Notes under the pieces: model-generated
What the model saw: only the letters and a program-made list of their open reading frames with translations
Databases searched by the model: none
Told to the model about the DNA's origin: nothing
Part shown: in pieces, positions 1 to 8,223 of the stretch
How the letters are laid out: each line of letters opens with the position of its first letter
How positions within the stretch are numbered: position 1 is the stretch's first letter
Translations under genes and position numbers: made by a program
Assembly (NCBI RefSeq): GCF_049942825.1
Contig: NZ_CP187970.1
Span: forward strand, 2,976,001-3,040,000
Source of the DNA: Paenibacillus_G sp049942825
GTDB taxonomy: Bacteria; Bacillota; Bacilli; Paenibacillales; NBRC-103111
Length of the DNA: 64,000 nt
Reading direction: 5' to 3'

Positions 1-1151
1 AAATTAAAGGAAATCCCCATTTTTTGCAGCCACACCTCTCCACTTGGTACTCCGGGTCAAAATCTTGGATCTGAATCAGCTTGCGGAGCATATTCTGCCG
101 GACGGTGTAGCTGCTGTCCCGTCTTTCGGATTCGAGGTCTTCCATCCGGTTTTCTATCCGGTGGATGGGGACATACAGGAATCGGGACAACAGCCACGCA
201 AGCAGAAACCCGATGATTAAAACCGCGGCTGCAATCTGGAAGGTCTTCGCACGGATGCCACTGAGCTTCCGGGTAATGTCCTCATACGGAGTGATGCGGA
301 CGTAGTGCCACGTATACTGATTGGGGACCGTGTAGGTTACAAGCGAGTTGACGTTCCCGGAATCCGTGACGAGATAACCGGACTGGTGATGACGGATGGC
401 ATTCTTGAACACAAGAAGATCATCCGGCGATAAAGCGACGTCCGTCAACTCATTGACCGTCCGAACCCGATCATGGTCATCGACGAGGAACGTTCGGCCC
501 GATGTGGCGATTTCGCTGCTTCCCAGCTCCCGGTTGACCCATGAAGCGGTGATATTGACGACAACCGCAGAGTTGATTCGGCGGTCAAAGCTGATCGCAT
601 CATAACACAAATAGGTATAAACCCCCGTGCCTTGGGATCCGTCCGTCTGGGTTTCCAGTACTCTGGGAATGGGGGTGAAGGGACGATATTCTTTATAATT
701 CCCCAGGATGTCAATGATGTTCTTGTCGTTCAAGGTTTCTTCAGCGATCAACCCTGACTGGCCCTGTTGAGCGGCTATATTATAGCGCTTAACCATGGGA
801 TTATAGATATAGATAGATTGGATGAAGGGCATCGTAGCCAAGTAATTATAGAGGTCGATCATGGCCGCTTGGATATCAAAGGCATTGGGAACGCTGTAAT
901 ACAGCAATTTGGCGACGGCCGTGCTTCGATAGATTTGGAAGGAGACTCTTTGCGCTTTCCGTAGTCTTGGCGACGGCTTGTCCCGTTTGTCTCAGATTGC
1001 TGAGATCGAATCAAAGGCTTCCTTCTGGAGAATGCGGGAGAAGGTAAGATAGTACACCATAGAGGTAACGATGAGGATCAATGCGATACTTAGTGCCAAG
1101 CAGCAATCTGACGTACAGCTTGCCGTTGCGTCTCATTTTGTGCAAGCGCAA
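1..1151 (-). pseudogene. Decayed Cache-type membrane sensor / AraC-like regulator, N-terminal part (runs off left edge)
   Basis: Read on the minus strand, this stretch encodes the N-terminal half typical of Paenibacillus membrane-anchored AraC-type regulators or YesM-like sensors: a short basic start and a first membrane segment, an extracellular Cache-like region (frame containing IYIYNPMVKRYN and YDAISFDRRINSAVVVN), a second membrane segment (AAAVLIIGFLLAWLL) and the start of a cytoplasmic linker. The reading frame is broken at least four times: near 1075 (membrane segment 1), near 1000, near 945, and again near the left edge, where the frame shifts to continue as LQKMGISFN. The likely start is TTG at 1149-1151, seven to eight bases after GGAGGAG; ATG at 1136 is the alternative. 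The C-terminal effector domain is outside the window, so AraC versus histidine kinase is a guess. Several frameshifts point to a dead gene, but sequencing error cannot be excluded. Confidence 0.6.
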
Positions 1152-1679
1152 AACGTTCTCCTCCTTGTTTCCTGGACGTTCAAGCTGGACTTTTCCTGCT
1201 TTATTATAGCTTGTACAGGAAACAGTGGAGGGAAGTTCACTTTGTGCAATTACGAGACATGACCGCCTGAACAAAGCGGTTTTTTGTGTATTATTTTGCG
1301 GTGCGGCTGCTCTTAGTATTCTTGATCCAACGCGAATTATTCCGGTGGTATACCTTTCCATTGAGCTTCCCGCTTATTGCCTGTGAGAAGGGCCGGCTGT
1401 TCCTGAAGTGCTTCCTCAACGGCAGCCTGCAGGAAGTGGGACGCATTTCTCTATCTTTTCGCTCATGTACTGCGGATCATTTCATGCTAAGATTATCGAT
1501 AACTATTTCTGTACGGAACAGCCTTAGTGTATAGACAGCAGGATGTTTCTTCACGTACCTCATCCGAATGCGTCACCGGTTCTGATCGGGGAATGAGGGT
1601 ATGACGCTTACGTATGCAGTCGGAGGTATTCGCTTGCCTTATTCGGTTTGTGGTTGTACAGGGGACATAAGGGGCTTTT
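1152..1679. other. Intergenic region, no gene recognised
   Basis: About 530 bases lie between the broken sensor gene and the alginate-lyase-like gene. Short open frames here have no convincing ribosome-binding site or recognisable product. The only structure I can support is the terminator-like hairpin at 1262-1286. The long leader in front of the lyase may carry its promoter, but none stands out. Confidence 0.5.
1262..1286 (+). terminator. Short terminator-like hairpin
   Basis: ACCGC and GCGGT arms (1262-1266, 1276-1280) are followed directly by a run of T. The stem is only 5 bp and no plus-strand gene ends just upstream, so it may be a remnant. Confidence 0.35.
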
Positions 1680-3326
1680 GTGATGAGAAAAAGATGGAGT
1701 TTGGCGGTTTTAACGGCTGCTGGATTGGCTGTACAGATGGCCCTATGCTCTGCAGTATCGGCCTATCCCCATCCGGGGGGAGTGCACTCAGCCAAGCAGC
1801 TCACATCTGCCAAGAGGAATATTGCAGGGGGCTCGCAGCCGTGGGTGGACGGCAGGAATGAACTGATTCCTAGAGCCGAGTTTTATTTATCGGAGCCTCC
1901 CAGTGCTGTAACTGATTTTAACGTGCCGGGCTACTATGAAGATCCTGCGGGGCATACCAGGGCATCCGAGGTACTGCAAAATGATGTTCGCGCCGCCTAT
2001 ACCTTGGCTCTTGCATATCAGTTGACGGGAAAAACAGCCTATGCAGAGAAGGCGAAGAGCTTTCTTGCGAATTGGGCCGGCAAGAATACCCGGATCAGCG
2101 GCACTGACGGTCCCTTGGTGATGACTTACTCTGGCGTCGGTCTGATTCATGCGGCCGAGCTGCTCCGGGATTACAGCGGATGGAACATAGCCGACAAGAT
2201 TGCATTCGAGACCTGGCTCACAGGCGTGTACTTGGCCAAGGCGGCGAATGCGATCAAGACCGAGAGCAACAATTGGGGGGACTGGGGCATTTATGGTGCG
2301 ATGTCAGCCTACTATTACAAAGATGATAACGTCCAGTTGAATGCCGAGATTATTCGTCTCAAGAACAAGATTGAATCCAGCATCGCTGCGGATGGCTCCA
2401 TGCCTCAAGAAGCCGGGCGGGGGGTGAGCGGTCTGTGGTATACCTATTTTGCGCTGGCGCCGATCACATCTGCCGCTCATATCGCTAAGGAAGCTGCCGG
2501 CATCGACTTGTTCCATTGGACATCCCCTGGAGGCACAACGATCAAGCAGGCACTTGATTATCTTTTGTATTATATGAACCATCCGGACCAATGGCCGTAT
2601 GGGGAGAATCCGAGAATGCCGGGCTCCAGTGAGGATTGGGGATACAATCTGTTCGAGGCGATGTCCGATTATTATGATGAGCCTTCTTATAAAGACTTTG
2701 CTTCGGCGAGAGAGCCTATCATGTATTTGTCCAGCCACTTTGCATGGAATCTCCTAAGCGTAACGAAGGGCGGATTGCGGTTGACAGAGGAGAATTTCGA
2801 CAGCTATACGTCTACAGCAGCTCCGTACAGCTGGACGGTATCCAAGTCGGCGAATACCAGTGCAGTTGTTTGGAATATTCCGACTGCGACCGACAAGAGC
2901 CTCAAGATCTGGGATATGAACGCCGCAGGGACGGCTGCAGCCACTAAAGTGTTCCCAGACCAATACGGGATCGTTGAGGCGGAATGGAAATTCATGTACA
3001 CCGCGCTCTTTCCGTCGGCCAAGTTCGGATTGAAGGGTGCAGGTGCCTATGCGGCAGAGCTGCTGACCACCCCCTCGGGCTTGGTGTACCGAAGCAGTAC
3101 GGGCAGCGACATCGTGCTTCAAGGCCTGTCCCCGAACACCTGGTATTCGGTCAAGCTCATCGCAAATCCGTTTGCAGGCAAAGTGGATATTTATGTTAAC
3201 GGGGTGTTGAAAGCATCGGGAGTGACCTTCCACAGCGCTGTCAGTTTTCTCGATCGAATCGAATTTGCGGGGGCATGGGGGGAGACGGGAACGCTGTATA
3301 TCGATCAGGTGAACATTACGAATTAA
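1680..3326 (+). CDS. Secreted alginate lyase family protein with C-terminal sandwich domain
   Basis: A 548-residue protein that should cleave alginate or a related uronate polysaccharide outside the cell by beta-elimination. The N-terminus is a signal peptide (basic RKRW, hydrophobic core to about residue 25, SAVSA cleavage motif). Residues about 45-370 match the all-alpha alginate-lyase fold: the ESNNWGDWG motif carries the Asn/His-type catalytic region and GRGVSGLWYTYFAL is characteristic. Residues about 385-548 look like a concanavalin-type beta-sandwich, perhaps carbohydrate-binding. The start is GTG at 1680 behind AAGGGGC; ATG at 1683 is equally possible. The gene stands alone and ends in a strong terminator. 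The precise substrate is uncertain; the family also includes enzymes acting on other acidic glycans. Uronate genes uxaE and a uxaC-like gene occur 47 kb away. Confidence 0.8.
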   Translation: MMRKRWSLAVLTAAGLAVQMALCSAVSAYPHPGGVHSAKQLTSAKRNIAGGSQPWVDGRNELIPRAEFYLSEPPSAVTDFNVPGYYEDPAGHTRASEVLQNDVRAAYTLALAYQLTGKTAYAEKAKSFLANWAGKNTRISGTDGPLVMTYSGVGLIHAAELLRDYSGWNIADKIAFETWLTGVYLAKAANAIKTESNNWGDWGIYGAMSAYYYKDDNVQLNAEIIRLKNKIESSIAADGSMPQEAGRGVSGLWYTYFALAPITSAAHIAKEAAGIDLFHWTSPGGTTIKQALDYLLYYMNHPDQWPYGENPRMPGSSEDWGYNLFEAMSDYYDEPSYKDFASAREPIMYLSSHFAWNLLSVTKGGLRLTEENFDSYTSTAAPYSWTVSKSANTSAVVWNIPTATDKSLKIWDMNAAGTAAATKVFPDQYGIVEAEWKFMYTALFPSAKFGLKGAGAYAAELLTTPSGLVYRSSTGSDIVLQGLSPNTWYSVKLIANPFAGKVDIYVNGVLKASGVTFHSAVSFLDRIEFAGAWGETGTLYIDQVNITN

Positions 3327-3380
3327 GTGCATGCTTCCGGCAATTTTGATCGGCTCCACTACAAGACTGAACGTATGGCC

Positions 3381-3418
3381 TAGCCCGTCCCCGAAGATTC
3401 AGGGGGAGGGCTATTTTT
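3381..3418 (+). terminator. Rho-independent terminator after alginate lyase gene
   Basis: TAGCCC-GTCCCC pairs with GGGGGAGGGCTA around a 9-base loop, followed by TTTTTATT. Confidence 0.85.
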
Positions 3419-3610
3419 ATTATAGTATACAGATATTCCACTCCGTTTATCGGTGAGACAGGTTCCATATACCGGCAGCCCAGTAACTACCTGACCCCCC
3501 GGCGGGGAGCTTGTGTTATGATGAAGCAGCCCTAAGGGAACAAGGGGCATCTGCTCGGGGATTTGCCTGCATTCTCTTACTACACCAAATACCCAGGAGG
3601 GATACATCAT

Positions 3611-4609
3611 ATGAAACGCACCATCATCACAGCAGCTTCCGCAGCTCTAATCGCAGGGATCTTCGCCCTGCCGCAGGGACAAGCCCATGCGGCGACGACC
3701 TCGACCATCGTGAATGACGTCAGCTTCCGCAAAGCACCGGACACGGATGCGGCCCGGATCCGTTATCTGCAGGAGGACGAGAAAGTTACGATTGTGAGCA
3801 AGGTCAACGAGTACTGGTATAAAGTAAAAGACAAGAACGGCGTGACGGGCTACGTATCGTCAAGCAGCAAATATATAACAGCACCACGTACGACTACAAC
3901 AAGTACGTCTGCATCTTCCAATACAGGAAAAATGGTCAGCGGCGTTTCGTTCCGTAAAGCGGCGGACACGGATTCGGCGCGCATTCGTTACCTGCAGAAA
4001 GGCGAGACGGTAACTATCCTGGATAAGGTGAACAGCTATTGGTACAAGGTGAAGGACAAGAACGGCGTCACCGGTTATGTATCGACAAGCTCGCAGTATA
4101 TCTCGACATCGTACAAAGAACCGGCTGCAGCTTCCACGGCAAGCCAGCCTTCCAGCACAGCCGCGACTTCGTCACAGAAGATCGAGAAGGTCATTGCGGC
4201 CGGCAACAAATACCTTGGCACACCGTATGAGTATGCTTCCGACCGGAGCACAACGGCAACCTTCGACTGCTCCGACTTTGTGAGACAGGCCTTCAAGGAC
4301 GCCCTTGGTGTTACGCTTCCCTCGAATTCACGGACGCAGGCCGATTATGTGCGTGAGCATTCGAGCCGGATCGTGACGAATATCGATAACCTGAAGCGCG
4401 GAGATCTTGTGTTCTTCATGTCCTACCGCGGCACCTCGCAGAGCAGCTACGCGGGAATCGATAAGTCCGAGCAGCGGATCACCCACGTCGGCATTTACCT
4501 CGGCGACGGGAAAATGCTGAACACTTGGGGCACAGGCGGCGTGAAAGTTGATACGATTACCGATCGTCACTGGGAGTACCGCTTTATTTTCGGCGGCAGC
4601 GCCCTGTAG
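3611..4609 (+). CDS. Secreted SH3-SH3-NlpC/P60 cell-wall endopeptidase
   Basis: A 332-residue exported peptidoglycan hydrolase. It has a signal peptide (MKRTIITAASAAL... ending AHAA), two bacterial SH3 domains (about 25-85 and 105-165, near-duplicates sharing RIRYLQ and YWYKVKDKNGVTGYVS), a Ser/Thr/Ala-rich linker, and a C-terminal NlpC/P60 domain (about 200-332). The catalytic Cys lies in TFDCSDFVRQAF and the His in THVGIYLGDGKML. Such enzymes cut the D-Glu-to-diamino-acid bond in muropeptides. ATG at 3611 is chosen because AGGAGG sits ten bases upstream; an upstream in-frame ATG at 3563 lacks such a site and would bury the signal peptide. Monocistronic, with a strong terminator. Confidence 0.92.
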   Translation: MKRTIITAASAALIAGIFALPQGQAHAATTSTIVNDVSFRKAPDTDAARIRYLQEDEKVTIVSKVNEYWYKVKDKNGVTGYVSSSSKYITAPRTTTTSTSASSNTGKMVSGVSFRKAADTDSARIRYLQKGETVTILDKVNSYWYKVKDKNGVTGYVSTSSQYISTSYKEPAAASTASQPSSTAATSSQKIEKVIAAGNKYLGTPYEYASDRSTTATFDCSDFVRQAFKDALGVTLPSNSRTQADYVREHSSRIVTNIDNLKRGDLVFFMSYRGTSQSSYAGIDKSEQRITHVGIYLGDGKMLNTWGTGGVKVDTITDRHWEYRFIFGGSAL

Positions 4610-4649
4610 TCATTGCGGTAACCGAATAAGAGGCAAATGCAGCAGCATG

Positions 4650-4684
4650 AAGCGTTACCGGGAATGCCCGGTGACGCTTTTTTG
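4650..4684 (+). terminator. Terminator of the NlpC/P60 gene
   Basis: AAGCGT-ACCGGG and CCCGGT-ACGCTT arms with an AATG loop and T-run. Confidence 0.9.
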
Positions 4685-4794
4685 TATGTTCCCCCAGGGC
4701 TGCCGTCTGTATGAAGTGAAAATGCATAGGGAGAGAAACAGTAACGCAACCTAACTTCTGCTCTTACCGAGACGACAAAGGAGGTGCTTGAAGA

Positions 4795-5010
4795 ATGGCC
4801 AGACAGAACCGGAATCAGTACGGGAACCAGAGTGGAGAACAGGATGGGTTCATGGAGAACACGGTCGAAGCAGCCCGAAACGGACTTCAATCCGCGGGTG
4901 AATTCGTAAGCAGCGCAGCTGAGAACACCGTGGATGCCGCGCAGAATGCGGCACGGAACGTGGCGGATTTCTTTAACGGCGACAACGAGGAAAACGAGGA
5001 TAGGTCGTAA
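4795..5010 (+). CDS. Small hydrophilic Gln/Asn/Ala-rich protein
   Basis: A 71-residue protein with an excellent AAAGGAGGTG ribosome-binding site and its own terminator, so it is probably real. It begins with a Gln/Asn-rich stretch and continues with an amphipathic helix made of imperfect 11-residue-like repeats (ENTVEAARNGLQSA, ENTVDAAQNAARNV), ending in an acidic tail. This pattern resembles LEA-like or desiccation-associated small proteins of sporulating Firmicutes, but I do not recognise a named family. No signal peptide, membrane segment or cysteine. Function unknown; stress or spore role is only an inference from composition. Confidence 0.65.
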   Translation: MARQNRNQYGNQSGEQDGFMENTVEAARNGLQSAGEFVSSAAENTVDAAQNAARNVADFFNGDNEENEDRS

Positions 5011-5050
5011 GAGATCAGGGGCGCGGACCATTGCGGTCTGTTGCCGAGGG

Positions 5051-5087
5051 ACACCGGTGCATGGGTTCATGCGCCGGTGTTTTTTTG
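5051..5087 (+). terminator. Terminator of the small hydrophilic protein gene
   Basis: ACACCGG-GCATG and CATGC-CCGGTGT arms followed by seven T. Confidence 0.9.
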
Positions 5088-5161
5088 TGGCAAAATAAGA
5101 ATTTTTTATCTCGCCAGTCTTCTCCCAACAATTGCAGGCGGTTACAGATTAGATTCCCATT

Positions 5162-5188
5162 TCAATTTTAAGAGTCATCTTCCGATAC
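5162..5188 (+). promoter_or_regulatory. Sigma-D-like promoter candidate
   Basis: TCAA, 15 bases, then TCCGATAC resembles the motility sigma factor consensus TAAA-N15-GCCGATAT (3 of 4 and 6 of 8). It lies 58 bases before the binding-protein/chemoreceptor pair, exactly the gene class this sigma factor serves. Confidence 0.45.
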
Positions 5189-5246
5189 TATGTAGTGGAC
5201 CAGGCGGATATCATCCGTTGAAACTATTGATAAAGGGGTAAAAGAT

Positions 5247-6299
5247 ATGTCTCGCTTGACAACCAAATCAGGGCTGCTCGGCGGTGCACTGCTCCTGCTG
5301 CTGACCGCGTGCAGTCCGGCTGCACCCACAGCCACGCAGGACAAACCGGTCATCGGCTTCTCCATGCACAACCTGATCGATGAGCGCTGGCAGCGCGATC
5401 GCGATCACTTCGAAGCTTCGATCCGCCAGGCGGGCGCCGATGTCATTACGCTTACTGCCGGAGGGGACGAAAAGAAGCAGGCCGCCCAGGCGGAAGAACT
5501 GCTGGGACGAGGTGTGGATGTGCTCGTCATCGTCGCCCAGAATACGGAGTCCCCGCTGCTCGCTTCGGTGGTGGAGAAAGCCCACAGCCAAGGCGTGAAG
5601 GTGCTGTCCTACGCGCGTCTGATCAAGAACGCCGACACGGACTTCTATGTCTCTGTCGACAACGTGAAGGCGGGCGAGCTGCAGGCGGAGGATATCCTGA
5701 AGCGGGCCCCGCAGGGAAAATATGTGTATATCGGCGGCAGCCAGACCGACAACAACGCCGTTCTGCTGCGCGACGGCTCCATCCGCGTGCTCGAAAAGCA
5801 CAAAGGGCAGGTCACGGTCGTGTCCGATGAATATTCCGCCGATTGGAAGCCCGAAGAAGCCTACAAGCATATGAAAGCGGCGCTCAAGGAGTCGAAGGGG
5901 GACATCCAAGGCGTCGTTGCCGCCAACGACGGGACCGCCGGTGCAGCGGTGCAGGCGCTGGGCGAGCTGGGCCTGGCAGGCAGGGTGCCGGTATCCGGTC
6001 AGGATGCCGAGCTGGAGGCGCTGCAGCGTATCGTCCGCGGCACACAGTCCATGACGATCTACCTGCCGATCCAGAACATGGCGAAGGCCGCAGCCGATGC
6101 GGCTTTGGCACTCGCCGGGCAGCAGGAGCCGGTCTCCAACAACAAGGTGCCGAACGGCAAAAAAGACGTGCCTTCCAACCTGCTGGAGCCGATCGTCGTC
6201 ACGAAGGAGAATGTGGTGACGACGGTCATCAAAGAAGGCTATGCCGCCATGGAGGATGTATACCAGGGCATTCCGAAGGAGCAGTGGCCAAAGCCATAA
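5247..6299 (+). CDS. Sugar-binding lipoprotein, XylF-like
   Basis: A 350-residue extracytoplasmic sugar-binding lipoprotein of the periplasmic-binding-protein type I class (xylose/ribose cluster). The lipobox LTAC follows the hydrophobic core LLGGALLLLL, so the mature protein is anchored at Cys about 22. The body shows the family's typical segments: VIGFSMHNLIDERWQRD at the start, GVDVLVIVAQN, the hinge region DFYVSVDNVKAGELQA, GKYVYIGGSQTDNNA and VAANDGTAGAAVQALGE. No permease or ATPase gene is adjacent. Instead a chemoreceptor begins 37 bases downstream with no terminator between them, so this protein probably presents its sugar to the receptor instead of, or as well as, a transporter. Start ATG 5247 follows AAAGGGG. 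Confidence 0.85.
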   Translation: MSRLTTKSGLLGGALLLLLTACSPAAPTATQDKPVIGFSMHNLIDERWQRDRDHFEASIRQAGADVITLTAGGDEKKQAAQAEELLGRGVDVLVIVAQNTESPLLASVVEKAHSQGVKVLSYARLIKNADTDFYVSVDNVKAGELQAEDILKRAPQGKYVYIGGSQTDNNAVLLRDGSIRVLEKHKGQVTVVSDEYSADWKPEEAYKHMKAALKESKGDIQGVVAANDGTAGAAVQALGELGLAGRVPVSGQDAELEALQRIVRGTQSMTIYLPIQNMAKAAADAALALAGQQEPVSNNKVPNGKKDVPSNLLEPIVVTKENVVTTVIKEGYAAMEDVYQGIPKEQWPKP

Positions 6300-6336
6300 G
6301 AGCCATCCGCAACCAAATAAGAGGGAGAGAATAATC

Positions 6337-8040
6337 ATGAGATTTTCCATTCGCGCCAAACTGATCAGCGGGTTCCTGCTCTGCACGTTCCTGCTGGTTA
6401 TCGCGAACGCGGTCGGCCTCTTCCGGATCTCCATGCTGGGTGACGCCGTGATCCGCATCACCTCGGTCCATCTCCAGCAGGTGATCCTGATTAACGATAT
6501 GGGCCAGTCCATGAAGAACATGGAGAACAGCATGCTCCAGATGCTCAGTACGGCCAAGTACAGCGAGATTCAGGAGTTGAAGCAAACGATAGCGGGCGAG
6601 CAGGGCAAGATGAAGGAGCTCCGTGCCAAGTACGAGAGTATGCCGCAGGGCCACGGTACGGAAGGGCTGTACTTCCAGTTCATGAATGACTGGGAAGCCT
6701 TCGAAGGAACGATTCCTCAGCTTCTCCAGGAGGTGGAGACTCCGGGGAGTTCGCTCAATGAGACGAAGACGATTAATCTGATGAAATATCTCAGCAGGAA
6801 GGCGAACGAATCGGCTTCCGAGCTCGTCAAATCCAACCGCGAAGAAGCCGAGCTGCAATCCGCCGAAGCCGGTCAGATCATCACTTCCAGCAAAACGATT
6901 ATGATCTCGCTTGGACTCATCGCCATCCTGTTCGCTGTGGTGGCAGCCGCCTGGATCTCGGTACAGATCGGCGGGGCGATCCGCCGCCTGTCGGCCTATG
7001 TGTCCCGTGTTGCCGACGGGGATCTGACAGCGGAGGCGCCGGCCATTACGCTGCGTGACGAAGTCGGCGACCTCTCGAAGGACATCGGCGGCCTGACCGC
7101 CAGCCTGCGCGAGAAGCTGTCGAACATCATCCTTGCCTCGCAGCAGGTAGCGGCCACTTCTGAGCAGCTGACCGCGTCGGCCGAACAAACGGCTCAGGCC
7201 ACGGAAGTGATTACCGTGGCCGTGCAGGAAATCGCCGACGGCTCCGAGAAGCAGAGCCGCACGATGCAGCAGTCGCTGGAATCGTCCCAGCAGCTGGACC
7301 GCAGCGTAGACTCGGTGAACCGATCCCTTGAGGAAGTATCACAGACCTCAAGCGATGCCATCGACCATGCCCAGCGCGGGAACCTGGTCGTAGGCCAGTC
7401 CGTCACGCAGATCGGCCGCATCGAAGAGAAGGTATCCGCTTCGTCCGAGTATGTCTTCGCGCTTGGAGAGAAGTCGTCGCAGATCGGCGATATCGTCTCG
7501 TTGATCTCCACCATCGCCGCACAGACGAATCTGCTTGCGCTCAATGCGGCCATTGAAGCGGCGCGCTCCGGTGAGCACGGCAGAGGCTTCGCTGTTGTCG
7601 CCGAGGAAGTGCGCAAGCTCGCAGAGCAGTCCAGAATGGCTGCCGAGCAGATCCATGCCCTGATCACCGAAATCCAGGGCGGCATTACGCATGCCATCGC
7701 CTCCATGGAAGAAGGCAACACGGCGGTGAAGGAAGGCACGGTGATCATCGGACAGGCCGGATCGGCATTCGAGCATATCCGACGGTCGGTCGAAGGGGTC
7801 CATGCCACCGCGCAGAAGGCCGTCCGGGATGCGCAGCAGATCCGGCACGAGACCGGCCAGGTGGTATCCGACATCCATGTCATCTCCGGAGTGGCGCAGG
7901 AAGCTTCCCACCATGCCCAGGGTGTAGCCGCCTCGGCTGAGGAGCAGAATGCGACGATGGAGGAGATTGCGGCGGCTTCCGCTATGCTGTCCCGCCTGGC
8001 GGAAGAGCTGCAGGACTCGCTTGCGATTTTCAAACTCTAA
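6337..8040 (+). CDS. Methyl-accepting chemotaxis protein
   Basis: A 567-residue transmembrane chemoreceptor that relays ligand binding to CheA/CheW. Order: short cytoplasmic start, TM1 (about 10-30), extracellular four-helix-bundle-like sensor (about 31-185), TM2 (about 187-208), HAMP (about 209-262), then a long coiled-coil signalling domain. The conserved hairpin tip, with IAAQTNLLALNAAIEAARSG followed by GFAVVAEEVRKLAE, is intact. The start is ATG 6337 behind GAGGGAGAG; the longer in-frame extension to 6241 overlaps the upstream gene and lacks a site. Co-transcription with the sugar-binding lipoprotein suggests indirect sensing of a pentose-like sugar, as with ribose or galactose binding proteins and Trg in enterics (established there, inferred here). 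Confidence 0.92.
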   Translation: MRFSIRAKLISGFLLCTFLLVIANAVGLFRISMLGDAVIRITSVHLQQVILINDMGQSMKNMENSMLQMLSTAKYSEIQELKQTIAGEQGKMKELRAKYESMPQGHGTEGLYFQFMNDWEAFEGTIPQLLQEVETPGSSLNETKTINLMKYLSRKANESASELVKSNREEAELQSAEAGQIITSSKTIMISLGLIAILFAVVAAAWISVQIGGAIRRLSAYVSRVADGDLTAEAPAITLRDEVGDLSKDIGGLTASLREKLSNIILASQQVAATSEQLTASAEQTAQATEVITVAVQEIADGSEKQSRTMQQSLESSQQLDRSVDSVNRSLEEVSQTSSDAIDHAQRGNLVVGQSVTQIGRIEEKVSASSEYVFALGEKSSQIGDIVSLISTIAAQTNLLALNAAIEAARSGEHGRGFAVVAEEVRKLAEQSRMAAEQIHALITEIQGGITHAIASMEEGNTAVKEGTVIIGQAGSAFEHIRRSVEGVHATAQKAVRDAQQIRHETGQVVSDIHVISGVAQEASHHAQGVAASAEEQNATMEEIAAASAMLSRLAEELQDSLAIFKL

Positions 8041-8049
8041 ATTCCAGTC

Positions 8050-8081
8050 CTACGACCCGTCTCGGAAGAGGCGGGTCTCCA
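8050..8081 (+). terminator. Weak terminator after chemoreceptor gene
   Basis: GACCCG-CTC and GAG-CGGGTC arms with a GGAA loop; only a poor T stretch follows. Confidence 0.5.
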
Positions 8082-8091
8082 CATTTCATAT

Positions 8092-8129
8092 TTCGACAAA
8101 AATATGATAATTAATTTCAAAATTCGACA
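8092..8129 (+). promoter_or_regulatory. Two Spo0A (0A) boxes in helical phase
   Basis: Read on the minus strand, two perfect TTTTGTCGAA decamers have their 7-bp cores (TTCGACA on plus) at 8092-8098 and 8123-8129. They are 31 bp apart, three helical turns, and the second ends 7 bp before the -35 of the next promoter. This is the layout expected for Spo0A~P control. Confidence 0.6.
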
Positions 8130-8136
8130 AAATCAG

Positions 8137-8166
8137 TAGACACTGTCCCGTACTGCTTACTATAAT
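8137..8166 (+). promoter_or_regulatory. Sigma-A promoter of the MHYT-GGDEF-EAL gene
   Basis: TAGACA (8137-8142), 18-base spacer, perfect TATAAT (8161-8166). Confidence 0.6.
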
Positions 8167-8223
8167 AATGAGTATTAACCTCATTACACATCACGAAGAA
8201 TAACACATCAAGGAGGCCCTGGA

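Noticed and set aside
1011..1361. 116-codon minus-strand protein
   Set aside because: Its last 41 residues are the frameshifted start of the broken sensor gene; the rest is non-coding upstream sequence.
5268..6557. 429-codon minus-strand frame opposite the sugar-binding protein and chemoreceptor
   Set aside because: Shadow of strongly coding plus-strand genes; the translation is Arg/His/Leu-rich with no recognisable domain. The same holds for other long antisense frames, for example 9211-10302, 15114-16256, 27255-28721 and 50195-51826.
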